Source: Bromus sterilis
Lineage: Eukaryota; Streptophyta; Magnoliopsida; Poales; Poaceae
DNA: 64,000 bases
NCBI GenBank assembly: GCA_950022295.1
Contig: OX465599.1
Span: 284,663,501 to 284,727,500 of the forward strand
Reading direction: 5' to 3'
The position numbers and the translations under genes were made by a program. The notes under the pieces are model-generated. The model made no database searches. It was not told the DNA's origin and saw only the letters and a program-made list of their open reading frames with translations. Shown piece by piece: positions 35,685-47,223 of the stretch (position 1 is its first letter; every line of letters begins with the position of its first letter).

Positions 35685-36000
35685 TTCGGGCGTCCGACGA
35701 GTTTCGGACGTCCGACATTTCAAAGTTTCGGACGCCCGACACTCATCGGACGTCCGACATCTCGTATTTTGGTTATCGTAGGAAAGGTCAGTAGACATGC
35801 AAAAATGCCGGGCTTCTGACATGTTTCGGACGTCCGATCCGTCGGACGTCCGAACTCTGTCGGACTTTCGATGTGCTACTGATCTTTTTCTTACAATGAT
35901 CGTTGCTGCACACAGATATTACACTTCGGACGTCCGACCTGGCTCGGACGTCCGACCTGGCTCGGACGTCCGACATGTGAACTTTCGGACGTCCGACACT
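35685..36000. repeat. Palindrome cluster TCGGACGTCCGA in V U3 (5' LTR)
   Basis: I count eight perfect copies of the 12-base palindrome and at least three one- or two-base variants within about 315 bases, ending about 50 bases before the TATA box. The core GGACGTCC contains the ACGT centre bound by plant bZIP factors, and each copy has three CpG sites. This looks like an enhancer array; factor binding is inference. Confidence 0.75.
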
Positions 36001-36042
36001 TACGCAACATTATTGTCCCAACGGCCATTTCGTCCCTTGGGC

Positions 36043-36050
36043 TATAAATA
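36043..36050 (+). promoter_or_regulatory. V LTR TATA box
   Basis: TATAAATA in the context GGGCTATAAATACCCC. The 3' LTR has TACAAATA at the matching place (46,492-46,499), a one-base loss. Confidence 0.7.
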
Positions 36051-36775
36051 CCCCCTCACTCCCACTTGTGAGGGTTGACCACTTCATTTAGAATCCCCCA
36101 AGAACACAAGTGCTCCCTCTCACTCTCTCCCTCACCAAATCTCAGATCCCGGAGAGTTCCTTGAGATTTCTTGACGGATCTTTCACCCAGTGATAGATCC
36201 ACCCCTTCCCCACCTTCCAACCAAAGCAAATCGTGTTTTGAGCAAGTCTTGAGCATTTCCCATTGATCTTGTTATTCTTGGAGGTTGGAGACTCCTAGGC
36301 GGGTAGGAGTTCTTTGGAGAGGAATCGACCATTGTGATTACCCCCGTTGATTTTGTGAGGGTTTGGTGACCACCTTTAAGGTCAACCGGTAGTGGTTGGG
36401 AATCGCCTTCGTGGTGATATCTCAAGGGGAATAGAGTGAGCCTTCGTGGCATTGGTGTGCCTTCGTGGTTTCACCCAGTCTCTCCGAACGGTGAGTAGCT
36501 TCTCTACAAGGAAGTGAACATCGGGATACATCGTTGTCTCCGCGTCATTCGGTAATCCCTACTCTTTTCCCTTACTACTTGTACTAGCGTATTATTTGCC
36601 CCTCACTTGTTTTTGTTTATTGTGCTTATTGTTTATCTTGTCTTTGCTAAATAGACCTTGCAATTGTTAGGCACACCTTTGTTTTCCGCATTATTGCCTA
36701 AAAATTGCTAAGTAGTGATAAAATCTGTAATAAGACCTATTCGCCCCCCTTTAGGTCTATCTCGATCCTTTCAAT

Positions 36776-36787
36776 TGGTATCAGAGC
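36776..36787 (+). other. V primer binding site (initiator tRNA-Met)
   Basis: TGGTATCAGAGC, two bases after the LTR end, is the standard plant Copia site complementary to the 3' end of initiator tRNA-Met. Confidence 0.9.
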
Positions 36788-36827
36788 CTCGTGCTCTATT
36801 CTTGTGGCTTAACCGCCCTAGAGCGAT

Positions 36828-39398
36828 ATGACCAAGAACGACATCCCCGAAAGCTCGGGGGCCAATGTGGAGGAGGTCGCAATTGCTGCGGATGCCGCGA
36901 GTTCGGAAGCCGAGAGATTGGCTACCGAACAAAGGGTCGTCGTACAAGATGCGTTGCCTCCCTCCACGGGGCATGTTAGTTATGAGATTGAGGACCCCAA
37001 GTTGTTCACCTCCGAAGATATGGAAAAAGCCTTGCAAAAGGCTTTGGACAATCAAAGGAAGGAAATGGAAGCCTCCTTTGCTAGATTGAAGGATTCGGCG
37101 TCGGAGTCACAAACATCAAGTGGTGCGGCCCCTAGGTCCCCACAAGCGACCTTTGTGCACCCTGGCTCCGAGGCTCCCTTGCAAAGAGGTGGTCCCTACC
37201 AATGGGACTATCCTGCTCCTAAGCTTGTTGAACCTAAGTATAATTTCAACGGCAATCCGCCGGTACTAACTGAGAACGCTAACTTTTTGGATTGGAAAAG
37301 TCTTATGGCATATTATCTTAGGTTTGTGTGCGAACCCATGTGGAACCTCATCGACTCCGGAAAAGGCTATTATCCTGTTGATCTGAACAACCTTACTCCA
37401 AGTGAAGTGTTTGATCGACATCTCAACCTTGCGGCTATTGGGTTCTTGAAGAGAGGAATGGATTAGTTGACACGTGCACCATTTCTTCATATCACCAATG
37501 CCAAGGAAATGTGGGATACTCTTCTCATTGCCAAGTACGGCACCGGGTCGCTTCAAATGACAAGATACGAGACCGCAAAGAACGCATTGCACAACCTTCA
37601 CATGAAGAAAGATGAGATGCCCCAACAACTTCATATGCGTCTCAAGGTTCTCTCTGCTCATGTCCAGTCCTTCACATGTGAAAAATCTTTGGATGGATAT
37701 CAAATCACCAACCGTTACCTCGTGGACAAAATGTTGAATGCTCTCATGGTGTATTCTCATCAAATGGTGTGGGAATTGAGGCGTATGCCCGACTTCTTCC
37801 AGATGACACCGGATGATGTGATTGCCACCTTCTTGCAATATGAGGAGCACCTAAAGGAGTCCAAGAGGCTTCTTGCCACATATGGTGGTCCGTCCTCAAA
37901 CCTTGCTCTCAAGGCTAGGCTCGAGGAGTTTGATGATGATGAGGAAGAAGATGAGTATGAAGATGATGATAACTCCGATGATACTCCCTCATATGATGAT
38001 ATTGCTCTCTTTTTGAAGAAGTTCACCAAAGGGGACTTCAAGGGAAGATTCCAAAAGAAGAAGACGAGAAACTGCTACAACTGTGAGAGACCGGGACATT
38101 TTGTGGAGGAGTGTACATATGAGAAAAGAGAGGACAAACCTCGATTTCCTCGGAAGGATGTCGCCAAGAAGATCCCAAACCCTCTCAACAACAAGTTCAA
38201 GAAGAAAGCATTGTTGGCACTTGAAGGGTCCGATCCCGAGGATGTTGGTGGTGTGGCCGGAGTGGCTCAAGATACACAAAAAACCTTGAAGCTCCTCAAC
38301 AAGGAAGGTGAAGTTGTAAACTTCAACTACATGAGTGACTACACCAGCAATGCACACAAGTGTCTCATGGCCAAGTTGGTTGACGATGACACTCCCTCCT
38401 CTTCGGATAAGATCAAGGTAACTCCTATTGATGAGTCCTTCATGTTTTCTTCTGAACCTCATGATGAATTTCATGATGCGGAAAGTGATGATGCACATGT
38501 TATATGTGAAGATTTGTTGTTTGCCAAAGTGAACAAAATGATGAGCTCTCTCAAAGGCAACAAGCTCAAAATGTTTCAATTACTTATGGATGTGGTGGGT
38601 AAGCACTCCACAACCATTAAGGATCTTGAAATCCTCCTCACCGAGGAAAAGGAGAATTATACTCTCCTTGAGCGGAAAATTGACTTTGAGGAAGCTCGAA
38701 ATGACAACTTATGCAAAGTTGTTCACGCATCAAACAACTTAAATGACAAGCATGTTGCCTCCTTGAATAAGGCTAATGAAATATGTAAAGAACTTGCAAA
38801 TGATATGGGAAAACTTGTGGAGCTAAACACCTCCCTTTCTAAGGATGTTGAGTTACTCACCTTGTCCCTCAAGACGAAGGATGAGGAACTCGCCACCCTT
38901 AAGAAAAATCTCGAGGCTCACAAACTTGCCCATATAAAAACACTTACGAAGATGTCTCCTCTAACTATTGTGCATATTGATGCTTGTGCTACTAACTCTA
39001 CCATTGATCAAGCATCACTCATTGAGGAGAACATAGCTCTTCATGCTCAACTAAAGAAGGGCCTCTTGACTTGTGCCCAAGGCGAGAAAAACCTAAATGA
39101 TGTATTAAGTCATCACAAGGAATCCTTTGCTAAGGAAGGACTAGGATTTGATCCAAGTACGAGTGTGACAAAGGATGTCACCCTTAGCAAGGAATCAACT
39201 CCTCAAAAGGTGATGTTTGTTCGTGAAGGGCACAAGGACAAAGGTAAGAAAATTGTTGATAAGGTTGATGTTGGGAATGGGAAGGCCATTAGGGGCAAGC
39301 CCACTCCTAACAAGAAGAAGCAGAAAATGCCACCATTCTATGTGCTCCGTAAGGCAAAGGATGGAGAGGTGTTTGCAAAGTTCATTGGGCCCCCGTAA
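36828..39398 (+). pseudogene. V gag
   Basis: The ATG at 36,828 is the first after the primer site and opens an 856-codon frame with one internal stop (TAG at 37,464). Residues 1-100 are acidic and helical. A capsid-like region follows (NFLDWKSLMAYYL, MWDTLLIAKYGTGSLQMTRY, MPQQLHMRLKVLSAHVQSF, UBN2-like), then an acidic Glu/Asp run at about 37,930-37,980. The zinc knuckle CYNCERPGHFVEEC is at 38,073-38,114. A long coiled-coil stretch spans about 38,600-38,950, and a Lys-rich tail ends KFIGPP at 39,398. The long post-knuckle coiled coil is typical of SIRE-type gag. Pol lies in a different frame. Confidence 0.87.
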
Positions 39399-42300
39399 TT
39401 CTTTTCGTTTCTATACCATTTGGGTTCCAAAGACCCTTGTTACTAACCTTAGAGGTCCCATTGCAAAATGGTCACCTCTAACCAAAGCCTAAATCCATGT
39501 GTAGGATGCTCTCTCTGGTGGAGTCAAATGGGTGATTGATAGTGGATGCACCAATCATATGACCGGAGAAAGCCGTTTGCTCAAGGACTTCATGGATGCA
39601 ATTCAACCATACATGAGCATTGTCTTTGGTGGAGGTTCCAAGGGAAAGGTACTTGGGTTGGGCAAAGTGGCTATCACTAATGACATGTCTCTTGCAAATG
39701 TCATGCTTGTCCAATCCCTTCAATACAATTTTCTTTCCGTTCGTCAACTAGCTTCCATTGGTTATGATACACTATTTGGTCTAACAAGTGTGAAAGTCTT
39801 TAGGAGAGATACTCTCGAAGTGGCCTTTGTTGGAGAGTTGGATGGCAACCTTTATACGGTTGATTTATCGAAAGAGAGTACTAACCATGCAACTTGTCTA
39901 ATGGCCAAGGCCAACAAGGGGTGGCTATGGCATCGCCGGCTAGCCCATGTCGGTATGAGAAATCTAAAAGATCTCCTAAAGGGTGAACACATACTCGGAC
40001 TAACAAACGTGTCTTTTGAGAAAGATCGTGTGTGTAGTGCATGCATAGCCGGGAAGCAACATCAAGCAAAGCATACCCCCAATAATATCGTGTCAACGTC
40101 AAGGCCTTTGGAGCTCCTTCATGTGGATCTCTTTGGTCCTCCATCATGAGATAGTCTTGGTGGGAAGAAATATGGTCTCGTCATTGTTGATGATTATTCA
40201 AGATACACATGGGTGTTCTTTCTCAAGTCCAAGGACGAGACGAAGGCCACCTTCATTGATTTTGCCAAGCAAGCACAAAGGAAATACAACATGGCTATCT
40301 TGGCAATACGAAGTGACAATGGCTCCGAATTCAAGAACTACACCTTGGAAGAATTCTTGAGTGATGAGGGAATAGAACATCAATATTCCGCACCTTACAC
40401 CCCTCAACAAAATGGTGTAGCCTAGAGGAAGAACCGTACTCTTGTGGAGATGGCCCGGTCCATGTTGGATGAGTACAAGTCACCATATAGCTTTTGGGCC
40501 GAATCCATCAACACCGCGTGTCATGCATCAAATCGGCTCTTCCTCCGCAAGATCTTGATGAAGACCCCCTATGAGTTTCTAACTGGTCACAAGCCAAACG
40601 TCAAATACTTCCGAGTATTCGGTTGTAAGTGTTTCTTTCTTAATAAGAAAGAACGGTTAGCTAAGTTTCAATCCAAAACAATTGAGGGTATATTTGTTGG
40701 GTATGCTTCAAACTCTCACGCCTATAGGGTCTACAAAAAATCCATCGGATGTGTTGTGGAAACTTGTGACGTGGAGTTTGATGAATTTAATGGCTCCCAT
40801 GGGGAGCAAGTTGATCTAAGTGATGTAGGAAATAATGAAGATCCTTCTCAAGACATCTTGGCTATGGGTATTGGAGATCTTGTGCCCATTGCTCAAGTTC
40901 CTACAGATGATGAAGTGTGTGGTGGGCCAAGTGTTCCTCCACCACAAGCACCCCCTCCTACCACTCAAGATCCAATTTCTCATGATGAGCCCACTATCCA
41001 AGAACAAGAACCAGACCCTCCGTAAGCCGATGTTGTTGCTCAACCACAAGTTGAGGTTGCGGTTGATCCACGTGATCGACTTGGCCGCATTTGCTTTGGA
41101 GAAAATGATGAAATTAATGATGGATCCACCCTTGATGATGAACCAAATGTTGCCCATGAGCCCGAATGGGTAGAGCCGATTGAAACTCCAACTTCCATCA
41201 TGCCATTGGTGGCTAGACGTGTTGATGTTGACAAGATCCTCACGGGATTGGGGCAAGGTATAGTTACTCGTCGTCAACTTATAAACTTTTGCGCTCACTT
41301 CTCGTTTGTGTCTTGCATTTAACCACTTAGGGTTGATCAAGAACTTGTGGATGCGGATTGGCTCATTGCAATGCAAGATGAGCTCACTAGCTTCACCCGA
41401 AATGAAGTTTGGTATCTCGTGGAGAGGCCTTCCGGTCATGATCATAACATCATTGGAACCAAGTGGATCTTCAAAAACAAGCAAGATGAATATGCTAATA
41501 TCATTCGAAACAAGGCAAGGCTAGTGGCTCAAGGGTACTCCAAAGTTGAAGGCTTGGATTTTGATGAGACCTTTGCTCCCGTTGCTCGCCTTGAATCTAT
41601 ACGCATGTTTCTTGCTTATGCCGCATTCAATGGATTTCCATTATTTCAAATGGATGTAAAAAGTGCTTTCCTTAATGGTCCTCTACAAGAGGATGTATAT
41701 GTAGCTCAACCACCCGGCTTTTGTGACCCTCATCACAAGGACCACGTGTACAAACTTCATAAGGCATTATATGGTCTTAAGCAAGCCCCTAGGGCTTGGT
41801 ATGACCATCTTAGGAAGTTTTTACTCGAGGAAGGATTTGTGAGGGGTGTCATTGATGCCACTCTTTTTACCAAGAGAACCAATGGTAAATTGTTCATATG
41901 TCAAATCTATGTAGATGACATCATATTTGGTTCTCCTAATCCATCTTTGTGCAAGTGGTTCTCGGAAACTATGACCAAGAACTTTGAGATGTCCATGATG
42001 GGGAGCTTGAAGTATTTCCTTGGATTTCAAATCGAACAATTTGCCGAAGGAACCTTCATCTCTCAAACAAAGTACATTCAAGACATGCTCGTGAAGTTTG
42101 GTATGAAGGATGCCAAGCCATGCAAGACACCCATGCCAACCAAGGGATATCTAGATCAAGACCTTTCCGGTATTCCATTTGATGCTACTCTTTATCATTC
42201 TATGATTGGGTCATTGCTTTACCTTAGTGCATCTAGACCGGATATGATGCTTAGCGTAGGAATGTGTGCAAGATATCAAGCCTCTCCCATGGAGAGTCAT

Positions 42301-42864
42301 CATTTGGCGGTTAAGAGCATTCTTAGATACCTTGTTCATACTCCTTTGTTGGGCCTTTGGTACCCCAAGGAAGCCAAGTTTGATCTCTTGGGGTACACCT
42401 ATGCGGATTGGGCCGGAGATAAGGTGGATCGGAAGTCAACATCCGGTTCATGCCAATTTCTTGGGCGCTCATTGGTAAGTTGGAATTCGAAGAAACAAAA
42501 TTGTGTCTCCCTCTCCACCGCTGAAGCCGAGTATGTGGCCGCCGCAAGTTGTGCTACTCAAGTTCTATGGATGATGCAAACCTTGAAGGATTATGGCCTC
42601 ACCTACAAGAAGGTACCCATCTTATGTGACAATGAAAGTGCTATCAAGATTGCCAACAACCTGTGTCAACATCCTCGCACCAAGCATATTGACATTCGTC
42701 ATCACTTCATACGGGATCACATTCAAAAGGGTGATATTGTTCTTGCACATGTGGGCACCGACAAGCAACTTGCCGATATTTTCACAAAACCATTGGATGA
42801 AGCAAGGTTTTTCCAACTAAGAGGTGAACTTGGTATCTTGGAACGTTATAGCTTCTCGGCCTAG
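39399..42864 (+). pseudogene. V pol: protease, integrase, reverse transcriptase, RNase H
   Basis: One frame holds the whole region, with stops at 39,490, 40,147, 40,423, 41,023 and 41,320. The protease begins at about 39,532 with IDSGCTNHMTG. A GAG-pre-integrase segment (WLWHRRLAHVGMRNL, CSACIAGKQHQAKH) leads to the integrase core (LHVDLFGPP, AIRSDNGSEFKN, APYTPQQNGVA). RT starts at 41,347 (WLIAMQDELTSFTRNEVWYL) with FDETFAPVARLESIR, FQMDVKSAFLNGPLQEDVYV, the active site YVDD at 41,908-41,919, and LHKALYGLKQAPRAWYD. RNase H follows (YADWAGDKVDRKSTSG, STAEAEYVAAASC, ADIFTKPLDEARFF). The order is that of Copia. Five stops make it non-functional. Confidence 0.92.
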
Positions 42865-43259
42865 GGGTATCTTGCTCTCATTCATGCACATAGCAACTAT
42901 CTTGTCTAGATGTAGGCATATATGTAGGGGGGGACACTCAATAAATGAGTTCTCTCATTCTACGTGATGCATAAATGGATTCCCACATCAACAATCCGCG
43001 TGCTCACCACGGTGAACCCACGTGTAGCGGTTATCGATGGAGTAAGTGTCTTTGAACCCAAGGTACATCTTCGCGGTGTCAAAGCACTATACACTCAAAC
43101 ATGGTGGCTTCGGCCACCACCTCTCCTCTGTGAAAGGTTTGCTTTGCTCATTCATGTGTGCATCCAGTGCTATGATTTTGTGTACTTCTCTACTTTTGTC
43201 CCCTGACATGATTGTTTGGACTTCTAGCGTCACCTAATTCTTCATATTTTCGGGCCTAT
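42865..43259 (+). other. V spacer after pol, with a G-run
   Basis: No gene seen. AGGGGGGGAC at 42,926-42,935 resembles a polypurine tract but lacks the A-rich left side of the terminal one. Confidence 0.5.
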
Positions 43260-43289
43260 ACGTCAACTTCCAGTAGCCTGTCGGAATTC

Positions 43290-43455
43290 CGTTGGATTTC
43301 GGACGTCCGACGCGTCGGACGTCCGAAACTCGTCGGTTTTCCGACATTCCCTGTTGCCCTCACCTGGGTCTCCAGCCTGTCCAGCCTGCTCAGAATCATC
43401 CCTCTTCGGAAATCCGTTGGGTTTCGGACGTCCGAAGTGGGCTTCCCTATATATA
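43290..43455 (+). promoter_or_regulatory. U3-like internal promoter before V extra ORF
   Basis: Three perfect copies of TCGGACGTCCGA (about 43,299, 43,315 and 43,426) and two or more variants lie here, outside the LTRs, followed by TATATATA at 43,448-43,455. The same palindrome array precedes the TATA box in the LTRs, and I see the word nowhere else in the window. The ATG of the extra ORF is 243 bases after the TATA. I infer an internal promoter made of LTR-type sequence; transcript mapping is needed to prove it. Confidence 0.6.
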
Positions 43456-43697
43456 CTGGGCGTCGGGCCGAGGGGGCAGTTTTCCTTCCCCTCGGCCGTT
43501 CCCCACTGGATCCCCCCGTGCGCCTCCATCGCCTGACGCCGCCGCCGGCCGCCCCGGCCTCCCCGGTGCTCCTTTCCCCCCAGATCTCCTCCCCCGCGGT
43601 ACCTCTCGTCCCGATCTACCTTTCCATCCGATTGGTTTTTGCCATTTTTGCCCGGTTCTTGCATCATTCTTGCATCTCCTTCCTCTAGGGATTCACA

Positions 43698-45354
43698 ATG
43701 GTGAAGACAAAAACTTGCGGTCACAAGAATCGTGAGGCCTCCGGTTCTTGTGGTATGCGTTGTCCTAGCTTTCTCTCCTTCGTGTGTCTTCCTTTGTTGG
43801 CTATGGTTTCGTACTCATATTCCTCATATATGGCTAGGTGGTTCCGGGGATGAGCCGCCTCGTCTTCGTCGCTGCATGAAGAATCCTTCATACACGGAAC
43901 CCTCCTCGGACAGTGAGCACACTCCTAGCGAGGAGGATAGCCCCTATGCTTCTGAGTCTGAGGCTGATGAGGAGATTGTTGTTGAAGAAGATGATCCCCC
44001 AGTGGTGACTCGCCCCTCCAAACTTGGGGTGCGTCGCCCGACCAAGGGCTCCTCCTCGGCGTCTGGTGCTCGTGCTGGTGCTGACCCTGATGATGCGCCT
44101 CCTATACCGATACATATCTCATCTGAGCCGGTGGTTGCTACTGGACGTATGATGGCAGACTACTCGAAGATCTCTTTGGATGCCTACCGCAAGCTTCGCC
44201 GTGTTAATCAGTTTGAGGCTCCTCAGGATTGTCTGGACAGCCGGTTCCGGACCAATGTGCAGGCCGATATATTCACGTCAGTTGCAGTTCGTCAGGAACT
44301 TGCCAACTCCCATGCCTGCATCCCCCTTGACTTCATCCGGGAGAATCCGGACAAATTTCCCGGTGTGATGGAGCTTATTGAGTATGTGGGGCTCGGTCCA
44401 GTGTTCAGCTTTCGACGTGACTAGAACACTGCTGCGATCCTTCAGTTCTATGCCACCAGCTACTTTCACACCAATCACCGGGAGATCTCATGGATGACTG
44501 GGGAGCAGCAGTGCACAGCCACATTTTCTCAGTTTCAGAGGGCTCTGCACATTCGCTCCTCTGGAGTCTGGATTCATGCCTCTACCAAGGAGAAGCCCAA
44601 GGGGATCAATGACTGTCTGTGTTTTATTAAGTCTGGGATTCGTGGTGATGACACCTACAGGAAGGCCAATGACATATCCATTTGGAAGCAGCCCTATAGG
44701 TTCCTCTACCAGTGCATCCTCCAGACTCTATATCCCAAGTCAGGTGACAAGACTCATTGCAGCAGCTCGGCTATCACACTGATGTGCCATATCCATGACA
44801 CTCCTCATAAGCGTCTTGATGTGGCCCACTATCTCTGGCACGAGATTCGGATGGCGAGTCTTCAGCAGCGTCGCCAATATCCGCATGCACCCTTCATCAT
44901 GGCTCTCATTCAGTACGTCGTATCCTCCTCATTGGAGATCACTCAGCCCCACGCTGTTTGGTCCATTCCGGAGCACATGTACTTTGATGCTCCTGAGGTT
45001 GGTATGAAGCACCCTGTTCCGATACACACCACGGTTCGTGGCATCCTTGAGCGTCAGTCTGTGGAGCAGGCTCCTATGCGCCGTATGGCTCAGTTTTTGG
45101 GTAAGGCCCAAGCGGCTATGATGCGCGCTATTTCTTTCAACTTCCACTCCAACCACACGGTGGTCTCACGTCTTATCCAGTCCAAGAACTCCCTCAAGGC
45201 TCGTCTGCGTGCACATGGCGAGGCCAACGTCAGTGATGATGAGCGCCTTCCGGATGCTCCTCCCGCTGATCTTGGCTTCGATTTTCCTACTGGAACGGAG
45301 TGGGAGGATTTCTTCCCTGGAGACCCTGGCGCCAGTGGTAGTGGGACTCACTAG
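43698..45354 (+). pseudogene. V extra ORF after RNase H, probably spliced, one premature stop
   Basis: The best start is ATG 43,698 (CACAATGGTG). Exon 1 encodes 18 residues (MVKTKTCGHKNREASGSC) to 43,752; a GTATGC donor at 43,753 and a GGCTAG acceptor ending at 43,837 define an 85-base intron; exon 2 continues in the long frame (GGSGDEPPRLRRCMKNPSY). A Ser/Glu-rich region is followed by an alpha-helical domain (GRMMADYSKISLDAYRKL, LDSRFRTNVQADIF, then FYATSYFHTNHREISWM and CTATFSQFQRAL), resembling the 'putative plant transposon protein' domain of SIRE third ORFs. One TAG at 44,422 interrupts it. The C-terminus is acidic and ends at 45,354. A hydrophobic stretch readable at 43,740-43,800 falls in the intron, so a signal peptide is not supported. 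Function unknown. Confidence 0.65.
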
Positions 45355-45831
45355 TTTCGTCAGCGCGTGTGCCCCTTTTTGGTCCTTCATGCCAAAGGGG
45401 GAGAGTCATATGTGTGTTTACTTTTGGTGTCTAGGTGTTCGAGACTTGATTATGTCGTTATGTGGGATCTAGTGTGTGTAAGACCTTTATGTGTGATTGT
45501 CATGTGTACTTTGTGTTAATACATTGTGTACTTTGTGTTAAGCATGGTGTTGCTCTTGCGTTTGGCTGGCTTGTGGGATTATTGGTCTATTATGTTTTGG
45601 TGCAATCTAATATTTCATCTCCATAATCAATGATTGCTTGCCTTGATATCATGTATTGTGACTCGCTCCAAAATGTGTGCATCTTGTGTAAAAGTAGAGA
45701 ATCTTATATGCACACATTAAGGGGGAGCTCATTGTAAAACTTGCTCCCACCAAAACCATATTGTTGAACAATTTTGGGGAGCTATATGTATGTTGTCATC
45801 AACTACCAAAAAGGGGGAGATTGAAAGTGCT
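45355..45831 (+). other. V 3' spacer with three polypurine tracts
   Basis: AAAGGGGGAGAG (45,394-45,405) comes 40 bases after the extra ORF stop, AAGGGGGAGCTC lies at 45,719-45,730, and the terminal AAAAAGGGGGAGA (45,818-45,830) abuts the 3' LTR. The last is the expected primer for plus-strand synthesis. Confidence 0.7.
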
Positions 45832-47223
45832 ATCTTGCCCTTAATTATATTTTGATGTTGATGACAATGTACATATAGAGGACTAATCATGTGTGCCAAG
45901 TATATCTCAGGTTTTAGTCCTCGGTGCATTGTGTTGGTGGACCAGGGACCATCTAGTCATGTCGATATGCTCAAGATATGGATCCAATCTATGTTAAAGT
46001 GTAAGATTTTCGGTTTATCTTGAGTATAGGGATCCCCGCACTATTAAGAGGGGATCAGTGGGTTTGTGTTTAAGATTTTCTCAAAGATAATTAAAACAAA
46101 AACATCTCGACACAAAAGTGGAGCGCAAAAGTAAAAAATATGATATCTGCTTTCGGGCGTCCGACATTTCAAAGTTTCGGACGTCCGACACTCATCGGAC
46201 GTCCGACATCTCGTATTTTGGTTATCGTAGGAAAGGTCAGTAGACATGCAAAAATGTCGGGCTTCCGACATGTTTCGGACGTCCGATCCGTCGGACGTCC
46301 GAACTCTGTCGGACTTCCGATGTGCTACTGATCTTTTTCTTCCAATGATCGTTGTTGCACACAGATATTACACTTCGGACGCCCGACCTGGCTCGGACGT
46401 CCGACATGTGAAATTTCGGACGTCCGATACCTGACGGACGTCCGACACTTACGCAACATTATTGTCCCAACGGCCATTTCGTCCCTTGGGCTACAAATAC
46501 CCCCTCACTCCCACTTGTGAGGGTTGACCACTTCATTTAGAATCCCCCAAGAACAAAAGTGCTCCCTCTCACTCTCTCCCTCACCAAATCTCAGATCCCG
46601 GAGAGTTCCTTGAGAGTTCTTGACGGATCTTTCACCCAGTGATAGATCCGCCCCTTCCCCATCTTCCAACCAAAGAAAATCGCGTTTTGAGCAAGTCTTG
46701 AGCATTTACCATTGATCTGGTTACTCTTGGAGGTTGGAGACTCCTAGGCGGGTAGGAGTTCTTCGGAGAGGAATCGACCATTGTGATTACCCCCGTTGAG
46801 TTTGTGAGGGTTTGGTAACCACCTTTAAGGTCAACCGGTAGTGGTTAGTAATCGCCTTCGTGGTGATATCTCAAGGGGAATAGAGTGAGCCTTCGTGGCA
46901 TTGGTGTGCCTTCGTGGTTTCACCCACTCTCTCCGAATGGTGAGTAGCTTCCCTCCAAGGAAGTGAACATCGGGATACATCGTTGTCTCCGCGTCATTCG
47001 GTTATCCCTACTCTTTTCCCTTACTACTTGTACTACCGTATTATTTGCCCCTCACTTGTTTTTGTTTATTGTGCTTATTGTTTATCTTGTCTTTGCTAAA
47101 TAGACCTTGCAATTGTTAGGCACGCCTTTGTTTTCCGCATTATTGCCTAAAAATTGCTAAGTAGTGATAAAATTTGTAATAAGACCTATTCACCCCCCCT
47201 CTAGGTCTATCTCGATCCTTTCA
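45832..47223 (+). repeat. V 3' LTR
   Basis: It matches 35,356-36,773. The palindrome cluster (about 46,150-46,450) has six perfect copies by my count, against eight in the 5' LTR, with one unit missing at its start. It ends CCTTTCA at 47,223. Confidence 0.93.

Larger units (their letters stand above)
35356..36773 (+). repeat. V 5' LTR
   Basis: It starts TGAAAGTGCTATC and ends GATCCTTTCA. U3 holds a cluster of the palindrome TCGGACGTCCGA (35,685-36,000), then TATAAATA at 36,043-36,050. The perfect inverted terminal match is TGAAAG/CTTTCA. Confidence 0.93.
35356..47223 (+). mobile_element. Element V: SIRE-type Copia retrotransposon with extra 3' ORF
   Basis: An 11.9-kb element with TGAAAG...CTTTCA ends, LTRs of 1,418 and 1,392 bases, and GCTCC at 35,351-35,355 and 47,224-47,228. 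The primer site is of initiator-Met type. Domain order is gag, protease, integrase, RT, RNase H, the Copia order. A long gag with coiled coil and an extra ORF after RNase H place it in the SIRE group (Maximus-like in Triticeae; group name by architecture). Gag, pol and the extra ORF each have premature stops. The LTRs are very similar, differing mainly by repeat number in U3 and scattered substitutions. Confidence 0.92.

Noticed and set aside
35685..36000. Regularly repeated short palindromes resembling a CRISPR array
   Set aside because: Spacing is irregular, the units lie in the U3 of a plant LTR, and there are no cas genes; it is a promoter repeat.
36600..36720. T-rich stretch as a terminator
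   Set aside because: It lies within the V LTR R/U5 region; a polyadenylation site there is likely but cannot be placed.
37266..38579. Long minus-strand frames of 194 and 196 residues
   Set aside because: They are antisense to V gag, which has the zinc knuckle and capsid motifs; shadows of codon bias.
40816..41484. 222-residue minus-strand frame
   Set aside because: Antisense to the V integrase-RT connection; no domain and broken by the window's own gene structure.
43263..43724. 153-residue minus-strand frame
   Set aside because: It is the complement of the GC-rich leader and palindrome block before the V extra ORF; no motif and no copy elsewhere.
43732..43850. Hydrophobic N-terminus suggesting a signal peptide or envelope protein in V
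   Set aside because: Good splice sites place this stretch in an intron; the spliced start gives no hydrophobic segment.
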